Positions 30,023 to 40,888 of a stretch of 64,000 bases of DNA are shown here, in pieces. The position numbers were made by a program, and so were the translations under genes. The notes under the pieces are model-generated. The model was not told where the DNA came from. It worked only from the letters and a program-made list of their open reading frames with translations, and made no database searches. Every line of letters starts with the position of its first letter. Within the stretch, counting starts at the first letter, position 1. This DNA comes from Corythucha ciliata (lineage: Eukaryota; Arthropoda; Insecta; Hemiptera; Tingidae): positions 3,720,001 to 3,784,000 of the forward strand of contig CM075937.1 in NCBI GenBank assembly GCA_038030265.1. Direction: 5' to 3'.

Positions 30023-31376
30023 CGCTGTGGTGATACTTCTTCTAAAGTCGCCCGACCGCGACCCGGCGTCTCCCGGTAGCCTGCGAGAGCAAGGTCCTGG
30101 AGCGGCTCCTCCTTGGCCGGTTGGAGCCCTTCATCAAGGAGGCGCTCCATCCGCGCCAGTTTGGAGGGGTAAGAGGGGGCTCGACGGACGCGGCACTGGA
30201 CGCGGTGCAGTCCCTCGTCGATGCCCCCTACGGGAAGTACAAGGTGGCGGTCCTGCTGGATGTGCAGGGGGCCTTCGACTCAGTGTCGTGGCCGGGGGTC
30301 TTGATGGCGCTGCGAGATGCTGGTGTCCCAAACGACATCTTTAGGGTGATCGCCTCGTACTTCGAGTCGAGGGAGGTGCGGCTCCGCTACGGTAGTGAGG
30401 AGGTGCGGGAACCTCTCACCAGAGGTTGCCCGCAGGGGTCGGTTCTCTCGGCTGCTTTGTGGAACCTTCTCTTTGCCGCCCTTTAGTGGCTTTTGCAGGG
30501 GGAGGGTTTGGAGGGAGTGGCGTACGTGGACGACCTTGCGGTTGTTGTCGCGGCGCGCTCCCGGGACGAGGCCGGTCGGGAGATCGATCGGCTGTTGCGG
30601 GTCGTGCACGATTGGTGCGAGGCGGTCAAACTGGCTCTCGCATGGTCCTAATGCGGGGTCGTCTCTCGCAGGGTAGCCCCCTGGTGGTGCGCTATCGGGG
30701 ATCGCGCCTTGTGGGGGAACGGCAGGGCCGCTACCTAGGGGTCGGGATTAACCCGGGGAGGACAGCGACCCCGCAGCTAGAGGCGGTTGCTAGATAGGAC
30801 CTTTGCCCTCTTTAGGTCGGTGGGGGGAAACGTATGGGGCACGAACTTCCACTGCCGAGCTCGTTACTTCAGGGCGGTATTCGTACCTACCCTGCTGTAC
30901 GGTGCAACGTGGTGGTGGCACCGGCCCACGAAAGCTCAGAGGGCGAAGGTCCTCAGCTTGCAGCGGCAGGCCTTGGTAAGGGTGACCATGGCGTACCGGA
31001 CTGTCAGTTCCGACGCGCTTCAGGTGCTGGCGGGGATACCTCCTGCGGACCTCCTGCTCGACGCATGGGTTCACGGGCGCCGCCTGGTTCAGGGAAACTT
31101 GGACTGGGTACGGTGCCGTGAAGATTGGGCAGAGCGCCTCGGTCTCTTGGCCGAGGAGTGGGGGGCCGCATGGGGCCTCCGCCTCCTTGACGACCTAGTC
31201 GTTGAGGCTAGTCGGGCGCGGCTGGCTGGCCAGCAGCCGTGGCTAACGGATTGAGCTGAGCGATGGGACCGACTCTGTTGCGGTATCCGGGCCAAAGATG
31301 TGGTACAGGCCAGGTAAAGGCCTTCAAAAAGGTCTAGGTACTGGCCACATCTTAAGGAGTTCCTCAGAGAGAGAGA
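30023..31376 (+). mobile_element. R1-like LINE B, copy 2
   Basis: A 1354-bp, 5'-truncated and internally deleted copy on the plus strand. It is flanked by the 16-mer GGCTTCGCGAGGGTGT at 30007-30022 and 31377-31392. It ends in the same 3' sequence as copy B1 (cttaaggagttcc then (GA)n). Compared with B1 it keeps RT motif A but lacks about 500 bp of the C-terminal region. Confidence 0.9.
30088..31254 (+). pseudogene. LINE B2 reverse transcriptase remnant
   Basis: Frames 30121-30486 (FGGVRGGSTDAALDAV; VLLDVQGAFDSVSW, motif A; TRGCPQGSVLSAALW, motif B), 30426-30797, and 30787-31254 (thumb: LYGATWWWHRPTKAQRAKVL). An amber stop at 30484 and shifts near 30640 and 30790 disable it. YVDDLAVVV appears at ~30525 in a third frame. 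The 3' part jumps from DDLVVEA to the last residues, so the Cys/His tail is deleted. Confidence 0.82.
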
Positions 31377-31392
31377 GGCTTCGCGAGGGTGT
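31377..31392. repeat. Target-site duplication of LINE B2, right
   Basis: GGCTTCGCGAGGGTGT, exact match to 30007-30022, immediately after the (GA)n tail. Confidence 0.88.
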
Positions 31393-31739
31393 TCAACAAG
31401 TCGCGCACCGCCCCGAGGAGCCCGCTTCGTACAGGATCGAACTGCAAAATTTGTAAATTTGGAGTGACGGAGTGGCATCTCTTGGAGGAAAAGGACTTCA
31501 ATCTGTTTGGAGGCGGCATATTGGTGGAAGTCGAGGTAGGCCTATGTACTTCTGGTAAGGTTCAGTTGGCCACAAGCAATGCCGTAAGCGGGAAGTAAAT
31601 GCTGAATGTCATTCACTTCCATCTGATCTGTAATATGGTCGGGATTGCTGGCATGGTGGGTTTCGAGAGCCGTAGTGTCTTAATCGGTCAGTCTCGCGGT
31701 TATTTTGATGGCATTAATAAAGCCAGGACATCGAATGTC
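31393..31739. other. No recognisable gene
   Basis: Unique-looking intergenic sequence between LINE B2 and a minisatellite. There is no supported coding content. Confidence 0.4.
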
Positions 31740-32330
31740 GTCAAAATTGTCAGTTCCTGGGGTCAAATTGACGGTGTAAGTCGAAATTGACTGTTTCCAG
31801 GACGGAATCAACAGCTTTGAACGACGAAATTGGCAGTTTTGAATGATTCTAGAACGAAATTGACAATTTATAGGACGAAATAGGCGGTTTCAGGACTCCA
31901 CTGATAGGCTTGGCGACGAAAATTGACTGTTTCAAGGACGAAATTGACAATTCCAGGATGAAATTGACAATTTGAAGAACAAAATTGATAGTTTATTCCA
32001 GGACGAAGTTGACAGATTTGATCGTTTATAGAGCGAAATTGACAGCTTCTAGTTCTCGACTGTTTCTAGGACGGAATTGGCAGATTTAGAAGAATACCTA
32101 TAGTTTTGGCGACGAAATTAACCTTCATAGGACGAAATTCACAGTTTCATGGACGAAATGAACAGTTTATAGAACAAAATTGGCAGTGTTTGGTCGACAT
32201 TGATAGTTTCAACTGGAAATTTACAGTTCCTAAGACAAAGTTGACAGTTTCTCGGGCGAAATTGACAGTTTACAGGACGGAATTGTTATGCAAGTTTCTA
32301 GTACTCGACTGTTTCAAGTGAAGGTTATCA
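31740..32330. repeat. Degenerate minisatellite, ~22-30 bp unit (gacgaaattgacagttt)
   Basis: More than 15 loose tandem copies of (a/g)gacgaaattgacagtttc(t)ag, e.g. at 31850-31890, 31935-31980, 32030-32060, 32120-32175 and 32240-32285. Units vary in length and sequence. The repeat resembles family 2 at 7850-8330. Confidence 0.75.
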
Positions 32331-32379
32331 AAAACCCCCATGTTGTGAGCCCGGATTGTCTGCTACTGAATCTCTAAAT

Positions 32380-32840
32380 CATGTTTTGTGAAGGAAATTG
32401 ACAGATTCCAAGTCGAAACTGTTTTTTTTAAAACAAAATTGCCAGTTTTAAGGACGACATTGACAGTTGCCGAAGGAGGGGTTAAAAAAAAACCAGAGCC
32501 TGAAACCCGAATTCTCGTCAGTGACTGAGTTTGCAATTTTTAGTGCGTGAATAGTCATTTTGGTGATCGTTAGGGCACGAATCGTCAGTTCAGGCATAGA
32601 ACGTGTATGGCCGTTTTTAAAAGTCTGTTCTTCTACTTTCAAGGGACGAATTGTCCCTGACGCTTTCCAAAGAGCGCGAATCCCATTCACCGTTTGACCA
32701 TTTTCAGAGCGCAACTTAGAAGATTGCAATTTTTAAGGCCTTTGGTTATTTTAGGGCACGAATCGTCAGTTTAGCCATTTTCAATGGCGCAGAATGGCCA
32801 GAATTTGGCCATTTTTAGAGCGCGAATGCAAGGCGCGTTG
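32380..32840. repeat. Degenerate minisatellite, gcgaatcgtcagtt / gccatttttag units
   Basis: Loose units mixing ttttagggcgcgaat, cgtcagttt and ggccatttt, grading from the array at 31740-32330. No ORF here is credible. Confidence 0.55.
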
Positions 32841-32942
32841 AATTGAAAGAGGAAGACGAAAGCGCACAAGTGGAGACCAGTCGGGCTTTTGTAACCAGTA
32901 AGGCCCAAATTGTCTTCAGTTTTACCAATATTTGTTAAGAAA

Positions 32943-33000
32943 ATAGTCAGGAGCGTAGCCAGCCCATGATCAAGGGGTGGGCAGCCAGCCAGGCACACGG
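32943..33000 (+). repeat. Terminus of a CAGGAGCGTAGCCAG-type transposon
   Basis: Reads caggagcgtagccagccc then aaggggtgggcag, followed by a G12 run at 33013-33024. It is the same end type as 8515-8562 (minus). Confidence 0.5.
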
Positions 33001-33029
33001 ATTCAGAGTTTGGGGGGGGGGGGGCGCAC

Positions 33030-33375
33030 GTCTTGAGACAAAGTGCTCGTTCGCGGATAAAATGGACATTTTCCGGCTTGTACTGAGCGAAACACCCATT
33101 CACGGCTAGAATTGAGAAATAGCGCTGATTCACGTTGAACTTGAGAAATAAATCTGCTCATTGTTCGCGGTTGAAATTGAAAAAACACGCCAATTCGCGG
33201 TTTCGCGATCCAAAGTCCGGGCCGAAATTAAGAAAATGCGCTGGTTTACAGTGCTCCTTTCACGGCTAAAATTGACAAAATAAATTGCGCGTTCAATGTA
33301 GAATTGAGAAAAATCGCTCATTTTCACGGCTAAAATTGAGAAATGGAACTCATTCACGCAGGTAAAATTGAGGAA
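33030..33375. repeat. Degenerate minisatellite, family 1 (~30 bp, cacggctaaaattgagaaa)
   Basis: About ten loose units of the form aaaattgagaaa + (t/c)cgct(g/c)attcacgg(c)t, ending where the gag of Gypsy F begins. The same family fills 44050-44680, 45200-46010, 52490-54660, 61800-62260 and 63420-64000. Confidence 0.75.
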
Positions 33376-33379
33376 CCCC

Positions 33380-34229
33380 ATCCATCAACTTCGACTTCGA
33401 CGCCTTCGATGAAGACGCCGAACCATTCTCGGCTTACAAACAGCGACTTGAAAACAACTTCGCCCTTAAGAAACTAACATCGGACACGCCTGAATGATTG
33501 TCCACAAAAAAAAAAGGGTTTTGATCAACTGTGTTGGCAGCAAGCATTACCAAACATTGACTGCACTCACCGCACCGGACACGCCTTCCGAACGCACTTA
33601 CGATGAATTGATATCTCTTCTTCAAACGCAGTTTTCCCCTTCAACAAACGAAGTAGTCGAACAACTCAAATTCCTTCCCAGGGTACAATCTCCAGATGAA
33701 ACGATCAGACAATACGTCGTCGCCCTACGAAATCTGAGCATTTCTAGCAACTTCGTTTGTACCAACAACGAGTGCAACAGATCCGTTAATGACTTGTTTC
33801 TGCGAGCGCAGTTTTGTTCGGGGAATTGCCGATCGCGACATTAGAGCCAAACTTCTCTGCGAAAAGACACTTAATTTCGATCAAGCCGTTGAAATCGCGT
33901 TGGCCCATGAGTCTTCTCAACAAGGAAACTGTGTTATAGAAGGAGCAACCGTCCATAAAGTCCACACACACGATCCGCCGAAGATTTCACCTTCCAATCC
34001 AAGCAATCGTAACCACTACTACGCCAACTCCCCTCCACCATCCACCTCCACCGTCTCTTGTCCAAAACCTAAAAGCCGAACTCAGTGCTTTCGGTGTGGT
34101 AAAAATAACCACTCTATGCCTCAACATGTCGTGTTCCTCGCGAACGGCTTCATTGTGACGGTTGCAACAAGACTGGTCATGTTCTCAAGGTCTGCCGACG
34201 AGCCAAACGCAGGAAGTTTGAAAGCGTGA
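33380..34229 (+). pseudogene. Gypsy F gag
   Basis: Frames: 33390-33497 (DFDAFDEDAEPFSAYKQRLE, the usual Gag N-terminal pattern), 33494-33844 (SERTYDELISLLQTQFSP; QYVVALRNLSISSNF) and 33789-34229 with one remaining zinc knuckle half (CFRCGKNNH). Stops and shifts near 33495 and 33800-33840. The capsid protein is no longer made. Confidence 0.78.
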
Positions 34230-34555
34230 GAGTCCTTGATACAGACAGCTCATCGGTAGAAGAGTCTGATCACGACACGGCCATAAGAAATATAATTCAA
34301 CTAAACAAAATGTACAACGAGGGGACTTCGGACACCAGAAAATTCGCCATCGAGTTACCCCTAGGGTCAAGAATTCAGACCTTTGAGATCGACACAGGAA
34401 GTCCTGTCACAATCATTCCGGAGCGTGAATATCGTAAGCTACATCTTCCCACGAAAATCATGCCTACGACTACCATTTTTCGGACTTTCAAACCCGTCGG
34501 CATTGTCACCGTCCCAGTCCAGTATGGCAACAACTCAATGGCGAAATGTTCATAG
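34226..34555 (+). pseudogene. Gypsy F protease
   Basis: Aspartic protease with the active-site context FEIDTGSPVTIIPEREY (about 34383-34433). The ORF ends at 34555, and the following 80 bp lead into the MITE insertion. Confidence 0.75.
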
Positions 34556-34636
34556 CCCGGGACCCTGCGTCCGCTATTCTTGGTCGCTCTTGGATCCGTC
34601 GCCTTAATCTGAATTTTTGTAATGCTCTCGACCAGG

Positions 34637-34766
34637 GGCCCTATTCAGAAACGTCGGGAAAAATGCCACAAACTGTGGTTGCTACGGCGGGATAATGTTA
34701 TTTCTTATTCGGAGTCCTTGGATCCCGCTTGCGGCATTTTTTCCCGGCGTTTCTGAATAAGGCACC
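34637..34766. mobile_element. MITE inside Gypsy F
   Basis: The left end ggccctattcagaaacg and right end cgtttctgaataaggc are inverted copies, with gggaaaaatgcc / ggcattttttccc just inside. The flanks both read ACCAG (34632-34636 and 34765-34769), a possible 5-bp duplication. Confidence 0.75.
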
Positions 34767-34768
34767 AG

Positions 34769-36040
34769 ATGACTCCTCAAAATGTCAACAAGTTCATTCA
34801 ATATATTTTTGAAAAGTACAGCGAGTTATTCAGTGCCACAGTCGGTCAAGTGAAAAACTACGAGTGTCATCTTAGGTTGAAAAGTGAGTCGGTAAAACCG
34901 GTATTCTTAAAACACCGCAAAATCCCTTACTCTCTTGAAGACAAGGTCAACACTGAATTAGACGTTCTAGAACAACAGGGTATCATTCAGAAAACTCAGT
35001 TTTCTGAATGGGGAAGCCCTCTTGTGGTCGTTCCGAAACCTGATGGGAACGTTCGACTGTGTGTCGATTACAAGGCCACAATAAATCAGTACTTGCAGGA
35101 CTCGAAATACCCGATTCCTCTTATAAGCGACGTACTCAACAGTCTAAGGGGCGGCAAAATTTTCTGCAAGCTAGTTATTCACAAGGCTTATTTACATGTT
35201 CGCGTTGATGAAACCAACAGAAAACTTCAAGCAATTTCCACTCATCGAGAGGCCTATCTCATGAACCGCCTGAGTTTCGGTGTAAAAGTGGCGCCCAGTG
35301 AATTCCATCGCTTTATAAATTCTGTTTTACAAGGGCTTGAAGGAACTGTCACCTACTTCGATGATATCCTAATCTACGGCCAAACCGTTGAAGAGTGTCA
35401 CAATAATCGTCTCCTCTCCTGCCTAGATCGACTTCAAAGTCACAACCTTCATATCAACAAAGACAAAAGTATCTTTTTCAAGACAGAAATAAAATACCTC
35501 GGTCATGTCGTTGATCAACATGGCATTCGGAAAGAACCTCATCGAGCTAAAGCCATTTTAGAAGCTCCTCAGCCAAAAACAGTTGCTCAAGTGCGTTCAT
35601 TCATTGGTTGCGCAACTTACTATTCGAAATTTGTTCCTAACTTTTCAACTCTACTTGCTCCTTCTGTACGAACTATTGCACAAAAACTTCAAGTTCAAAT
35701 GGACAGATGAATGTGAACGCGCTATCAACGAAATCAAGAAAAGCCTAGCGAACGACCAAGTCCTTGTTCGATACGACCCGACTCTTCCTCTTGTTTTAGC
35801 AACAGATGCTAGCCCCGTTGGTCTCTCGGCTGTTGTCGTATCCAAACAAATGTAACCAATGCGACAAGTGCACATGGAACTCGAATGCCAGTCATCACTG
35901 CTTCCCGGCTTCTCCGTTACGCAACTTTTATTACAGGCTTCAACTTCAAAATTTCGCACAGGTTGTCATCAGAGCATAGCAATGTTGACTACCTCTCACG
36001 CTCTCCTCTTCCCTCTTCCCCCCTAACGACTGACAACCTA
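34769..36040 (+). pseudogene. Gypsy F reverse transcriptase and RNase H
   Basis: Frame 34769-35710 contains WGSPLVVVPKPDGNVRLCVD (RT motif), LSFGVKVAPSEFHRF and TYFDDILIYG (active-site box YFDD rather than the usual YxDD), then KYLGHVV. Frame 35583-35855 carries the RNase H start (LPLVLATDASPVGLSAVV). A third frame ends with SEHSNVDYLSRSPL, the RNase H end. Frameshifts lie near 35690 and 35855. Confidence 0.82.
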
Positions 36041-36054
36041 CTGCAAGCGAGAAG

Positions 36055-36473
36055 CGAGGTGTGTTAAGTGTGCTGGGAAGCATGACGCCCAAAAATGCCC
36101 CCTCACGAAGGGCCCAGCAAAATGCGTCAACTGCGGAGACGCCCACCCAGCGAGCTATCGTGGATGTGAGGTAGCCAAAGAGTTGCAGCGTATGAAAGAA
36201 AAAACCAATAACTCCAAGACCGGAGGGGCTGGGAAAAGGCAAGCAGCAAAGATCATTCAGAAAGTCCAACCAGATGCTAGGGAAACAATTGTTCCGACTA
36301 AAAAACAAACGTCCTATACTGGGGTAGTTAGCGGCCATTCGGCTCCATCCTCAGTTGATAAAATGCTCACTCTACTATTGGAAATTGTGAACGAGCAAAA
36401 AAGAACCAATATTCTGTTGGCTGAGAGGGTTAGCACCCTCGAAAAGAGCCTAAAAGTTAGACAAAAATTATGA
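36055..36473 (+). pseudogene. LINE E ORF1 C-terminal part (zinc knuckles, coiled coil)
   Basis: Opens with CCHC knuckles (CVKCAGKHDAQKC, then CVNCGDAHPASYRGC), followed by a basic region and a C-terminal helical stretch (LLLEIVNEQKRTNILLAERV). The stop at 36473 is 4 nt from the ATG of ORF2 (36470), so the ORFs overlap by an ATGA, as in many Jockey-group elements. The N-terminal half is lost. Confidence 0.78.
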
Positions 36474-39136
36474 AACGTCAAAATACTGTGACAATAGCAG
36501 CATGGAACGCAAATGGATTGGGGCAACATGCTTCAGAACTTGAGTTATTTCTCCATCAAGAAAAAGTTGATATCTGTTTGATCTCGGAAACTCATTTCAC
36601 GAGGTCATCTCACATGAAAATCAAAGGCTACTCGTGCTATCGTGCGGACCACCCAACAGGTAGACCGCGAGGAGGAGCAGCCAACTTCATTAAGAGCACC
36701 GTTCAACACTACGTGGAACCCAGTATCCAGGAAGAGTTCATGCAAGTAGCAACAGTTAAAGCATCCGTAAATAGCAAAAGCTGTAGCATTTCTGCCATCT
36801 ACTGCCCTCCCAGATACGCACTGAAAGAAGAGGACTACTTATCGTTAATGGATAGTCTGGGTGCTAATTTCGTCATCGGCGGGGATTTCAATGCAAAGAA
36901 CACATATTCGGGTTCGAGGCTAACAACCACAAAAGGACGAGAGTTGTTCTCCGCTGGGAGAAGAAAAAATTGCAGTTTCCATTCATAAGAAAAGCCTACG
37001 TATTGGCCCAAGGACCCATTAAAGACTCCTGATCTCATTGATTTTTTTGTGGTCAAGGGAGTATCGGACAACTTCATTCACGTAGAAGACTGTGGCAGTC
37101 TAATGTCAGATCATTCTGCTATTGTTCTTACGATTAGCGGCTTAATCATTTTGAAGGAAGACCGGCCAAGGCTAGTCACTCAACGCACTAGTTGGGATGT
37201 TTTCAGGGAATACGTCGCCTCTAATATTAACCTTTCAGTCCCTCTAAAATCACCGGAACAATTAGAAGAGGAAGCTGGGAACTTCGTCAAATGTATTCAG
37301 CGAGCTGCTTGGTCTGCCACGCCTACAGAAAACATTGCAAGAATCAGCCACACCACATATCCCCGTGAGGTTAGAGAGCTGGTTAGGGAAAAAAGAAAGG
37401 CGAGGAAACTCTGGCAAAACAGTAGAGCTCCTTGTGACAAAGCAAAACTGAATAGGCTCAAGACTCGGCTTGACGCCCTGAACAAGGAAATCAAGCAAGA
37501 AACACATGCCAGACTATTGATGGAGTTAACTCCAGGAAAGGACACGGATTACTCCCTGTGGAAGATTACTAAATCGCTTAAGCATCCCAAAGAACACATT
37601 CCTCCGATTAGAAAGCTGGACGGAGAATGGGCCAAAAGTCCCCGAGAGAAAGCTGAACTATTTGCAGAGCACCTCGAAGAAACATTTATGCCGCTGCAAG
37701 GGGAAAGAGATGAGGAAGACCTGCCGACGCTGCCTCCATCAGCGTCTTCGCAATATATAAGACCGGTAACGTTTAATGAGCTTAAATATGCAATAAACAA
37801 TCTCAAAACAAATAAAGCTCCAGGGTATGACCTCGTAACTGGGAATGTCGTCAAACTACTCCCGGAAGTAGGAATGCGTATGTTACTCTACCTCATAAAC
37901 GCATCGCTGAGACTCAAATACGTACCTCGTTGCTGGAAAGTGGCAGAAGTGATCATGATCCTGAAACCTGGTAAGGAATCATGCGAGAAAACGTCGTACC
38001 GTCCTATATCATTGTTACCAGTGATCTCCAAACTCTTCGAGAGGTTACTTGTGAAGAGATTAAAAGCCACAGTCAAAGACAAGGAGCTTATCCCCAATCA
38101 CCAGTTCGGGTTCAGGGAAAAGCACTCCATTATTGATCAAGTGCATCGCATCACTCGGGTGATTGAGAACTCTTTAGAGAGGAAGCAAGTCTGCGCGAGC
38201 GTGTTCCTTGATGTTTCCCAAGCATTTGATAAAGTCTGGCATCAGGGTCTGCTGTACAAACTTAGAAGAAACTTGCCGGACCAATACTTCCACATTCTCA
38301 AGTCGTACCTCTCAGAAAGACACTTCAGGGTGAAGCACGAAGGAGCGTATTCATCATTAAAGAGGGTAAATGCTGGTGTTCCCCAAGGAAGTGTACTTGG
38401 GCCGCTGCTGTATCTCCTCTATACGAACGACGTCCCTAGCAGTGGGGACACAACAATTGCAACGTTTGCAGACGACACAGCCCTACTGGCGGTTGCAGAG
38501 TCTGTTGAAGAAGCAACATCACAACTACAGCACACAGTAAATAATGTATGTCAATGGGCCAAAAAATGGCGACTAAAACTGAACGAACTCAAGTCCTCAC
38601 ACATCTACTTCACAAACAAGAAAATAATCAATATACCAATAATTATCAACGGACAACAGGTACCCATAGTAAACACCGCTAAATACCTGGCTATGACACT
38701 CGACACTAAGCTTAAATGGAAAGAGCACGTTAAGAAGAAAAATGAAGAACTAAAACTGAAGTTTAGAAGACTGTTTTGGTTACTTGGTAGGCACTCTGAG
38801 CTCTCCATCCATAACCAATTGCTAATATATAGACAAGTGCTGAAGCCAGTATGGACGTATGGAATTCAGCTCTGGGGTTGTACAAAAAAGACCAATATTA
38901 AGGTCATACAAACATTCCAGAACAAGGTACTGAGGAGCATTGTCAATGCCCCCTGGAATGTTCGCTTCGCAATGATGACCTCCACCGAGACCTCAAGGTG
39001 GAAACCGTAAAAGAAGTAATTGAGCAGCATGCGCTCAAACACCAACATCGTCTTCGGGAGCATATGAACCCGGAAGCACTTCGCCTCCTGGACAACGGTG
39101 ACGTCGTCAGGCGGCTACAGCGGACAAAACCCATGG
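36470..39136 (+). pseudogene. LINE E ORF2 (endonuclease and reverse transcriptase)
   Basis: Frame 36470-36988 is the endonuclease (IAAWNANGLGQHASEL; ISETHF; NFVIGGDFNAKN). After a shift near 36985, frame 37049-39010 carries SDHSAIVLT, the RT fingers (KTSYRPISLLPVISKLFERL), motif A (FLDVSQAFDKVWH), [16 protein letters not shown], and the active site FADDTALL. The last ~40 residues are in a third frame (to 39136). Only two shifts interrupt it, so the insertion is relatively young. Confidence 0.85.
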
Positions 39137-39315
39137 ACCTTGTGGTGTCGCGGTAGTGACAGTGAGGTGCGTGCGTGCTCGTAGGAGGAAGGCCACTGGG
39201 CCATGAACTCCAATAATGTTGTAAATTGTATATAAGTAAATTAACTTGATGGGTTCAGGCTCAGTTGTTATAATACAGATACCTATTAATAAAGATATCT
39301 AAAAATGAAAAAAAA

Positions 39316-39910
39316 AATTACAATAAATATTTTGAAGTCTTTAATTTCAAGATTTGGCATTTTCGAGACTTTAGTGAGCGACAATGGACCTGCTTTCGCT
39401 TCTGAAGAATTCAAAATATTTTGCGCAGACTACGGCGTCCAGCACGTAACCACTCCCGTTTACCACCCTGCGTCAAACGGTCAGGTGGAAAAATACGTCG
39501 ACATTTTCAAGAGTGCAATGAAAAAGATGAATTATTCGGATACTTCTGACCGGTTCTTGAACCATCTTCAAAAGTTTTTACTGGATTACCGAAGCACTCA
39601 AAATACTGCGACCAACGTTTCACCAGCCGAACTGTTCCTCGGAAGGAAAATCAGAACTTATCTGAACGCCCTTCACTCTAAAGTCGACTCAGAGAATGAA
39701 GAAACTCGAGCCCCTAGATCTTCACGATTCTCACAAAACGAAATGGTCTACGTTCGTTTCGGCCACAAGTTTAAGAAATGGCAGAAGGGAACTGTGGAGA
39801 AACAAATAGGCTCGAATACCTGGTTGGTAAAAAACAGCCAAGGCTTCCGAAAATATCACTCGGACCAGATGAAGAAACGTCTGTCTGAAGAAGAGGAAGA
39901 GATGATGTAG
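39316..39910 (+). pseudogene. Gypsy F integrase, core and C-terminus
   Basis: The open frame starts after LINE E (the ATG at 39305 is in the A-rich junction). It has the second catalytic Asp (LVSDNGPAFASEEF) and the Glu context (YHPASNGQVEKYV), then a C-terminal chromo-like/GPY region (QIGSNTWLVKNSQGFRKYHS) and a run of Glu before the stop. The HHCC domain and the first catalytic Asp are missing. Confidence 0.82.
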
Positions 39911-39990
39911 CCAGTCATATGATTGTTGTTTCAGTGAGTTTTTAAATAAAAAAAGTATTCGTTCTGTTCCCGTAATCTTCTCGTACACAT
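39905..39990 (+). repeat. Gypsy F 3' LTR-like end
   Basis: Begins TGTAGCCAGTCATATG at the pol stop, has aaataaaaaaag (39945-39957) and ends in tacacatt. The same ~85 bp lies inverted at 57288-57375 behind the matching pol end. Without a second LTR in either copy the ends are provisional. Confidence 0.55.
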
Positions 39991-40888
39991 TAAAAATGTG
40001 TATAAACAACTTCACCAAAATTGTGTCCACGAGCCGGCATTGCAATATGGCTACTTTTAGCGCGAATAATTTCATGCATTTTACTCACTTTAAAACATAC
40101 GGGCTCCAGTAGAACCCCCCTCCCCATAACTAAAACTTAAACCCGTCAATAAATCATTAAATCCGAAAGTTAATTATTCTCTACTCTAATTCATGATATT
40201 ATGTGCATTTACGTAACTATTACACTCGATTTTAATCGCGATGCATACATTGCGTACATTTTTGCAAGACCGCAAGACCAAAACCATTATTTCACTGCAA
40301 GACCAAGACATCACTAATCGAAAGATATCGCTCCGGCAGCTGGCTGTCGAATAGGCCCATTTTTAGACGGAAAACACGTTGAAAATTAAAATTTTTAGGG
40401 CGTTTAGTTATTTTAGGGTATGAATTATTGTCCATTGCGGAGTGCGGAATTGTCTATTGGACCATTTCCCACCCATATGAATATCACCCCGAGAGGTGGG
40501 TGGGTCATTTTTTCCAGAATTCCGCTACACCTCATTGAAATCGTTTTATTGACCAATTTTGTAGGAGGAAAAAACTCTTTCGGAACCGTTCTCCTAACAC
40601 AACAATTATTCTTCTTAAAACAAAAGACCGAAAATCGCCCCAAAACACGAGAAAAAGTAGCAAAATTGCCGTTTTGACCAATTTTGGTCCTCTACAGACC
40701 AGGAAAATTGAATGTGCTGAGAGCCATTCTTTTCAAAATAGCCACAAATGAGCGTTTTATCCCATTTTTCAAAGCGTCTCAATTTGATCCGCAATCGGAT
40801 CATGAGAGCTGAATTGAGAACTGCAGTTGGTTCTGGCCAAAATATGAATATGGATTTTTAATAATATTTTAATTAACGTTACAGATCG
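39991..40888. other. Intergenic, no recognisable gene
   Basis: AT-rich, with a few minisatellite-like words near 40390-40440 (agggcgtttagttattttaggg). No ORF here resembles a protein. Confidence 0.5.

Larger units (their letters stand above)
36050..39312 (+). mobile_element. Jockey-like LINE E, nested in Gypsy F
   Basis: A plus-strand LINE, 5'-truncated inside ORF1, with an almost complete ORF2, AATAAAG at 39289, and an A-rich tail (39301-39315). The two sides belong to Gypsy F, but the N-terminal integrase of F is missing between them, so insertion was accompanied or followed by a deletion. I could not see a clear target-site duplication. The best-preserved LINE in the window (653-codon open frame). 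Confidence 0.85.
33380..39990 (+). mobile_element. Gypsy element F, decayed, with two insertions
   Basis: Plus strand, in order: gag (33380-34229), protease (34226-34555), RT/RNase H (34769-36040), the core and C-terminus of integrase (39316-39910) and a 3' LTR-like end (39905-39990). A MITE lies between protease and RT, and LINE E lies between RNase H and integrase. I find no 5' LTR next to the minisatellite at 33375. A second fragment of the same family is at 57288-57576. Confidence 0.82.
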
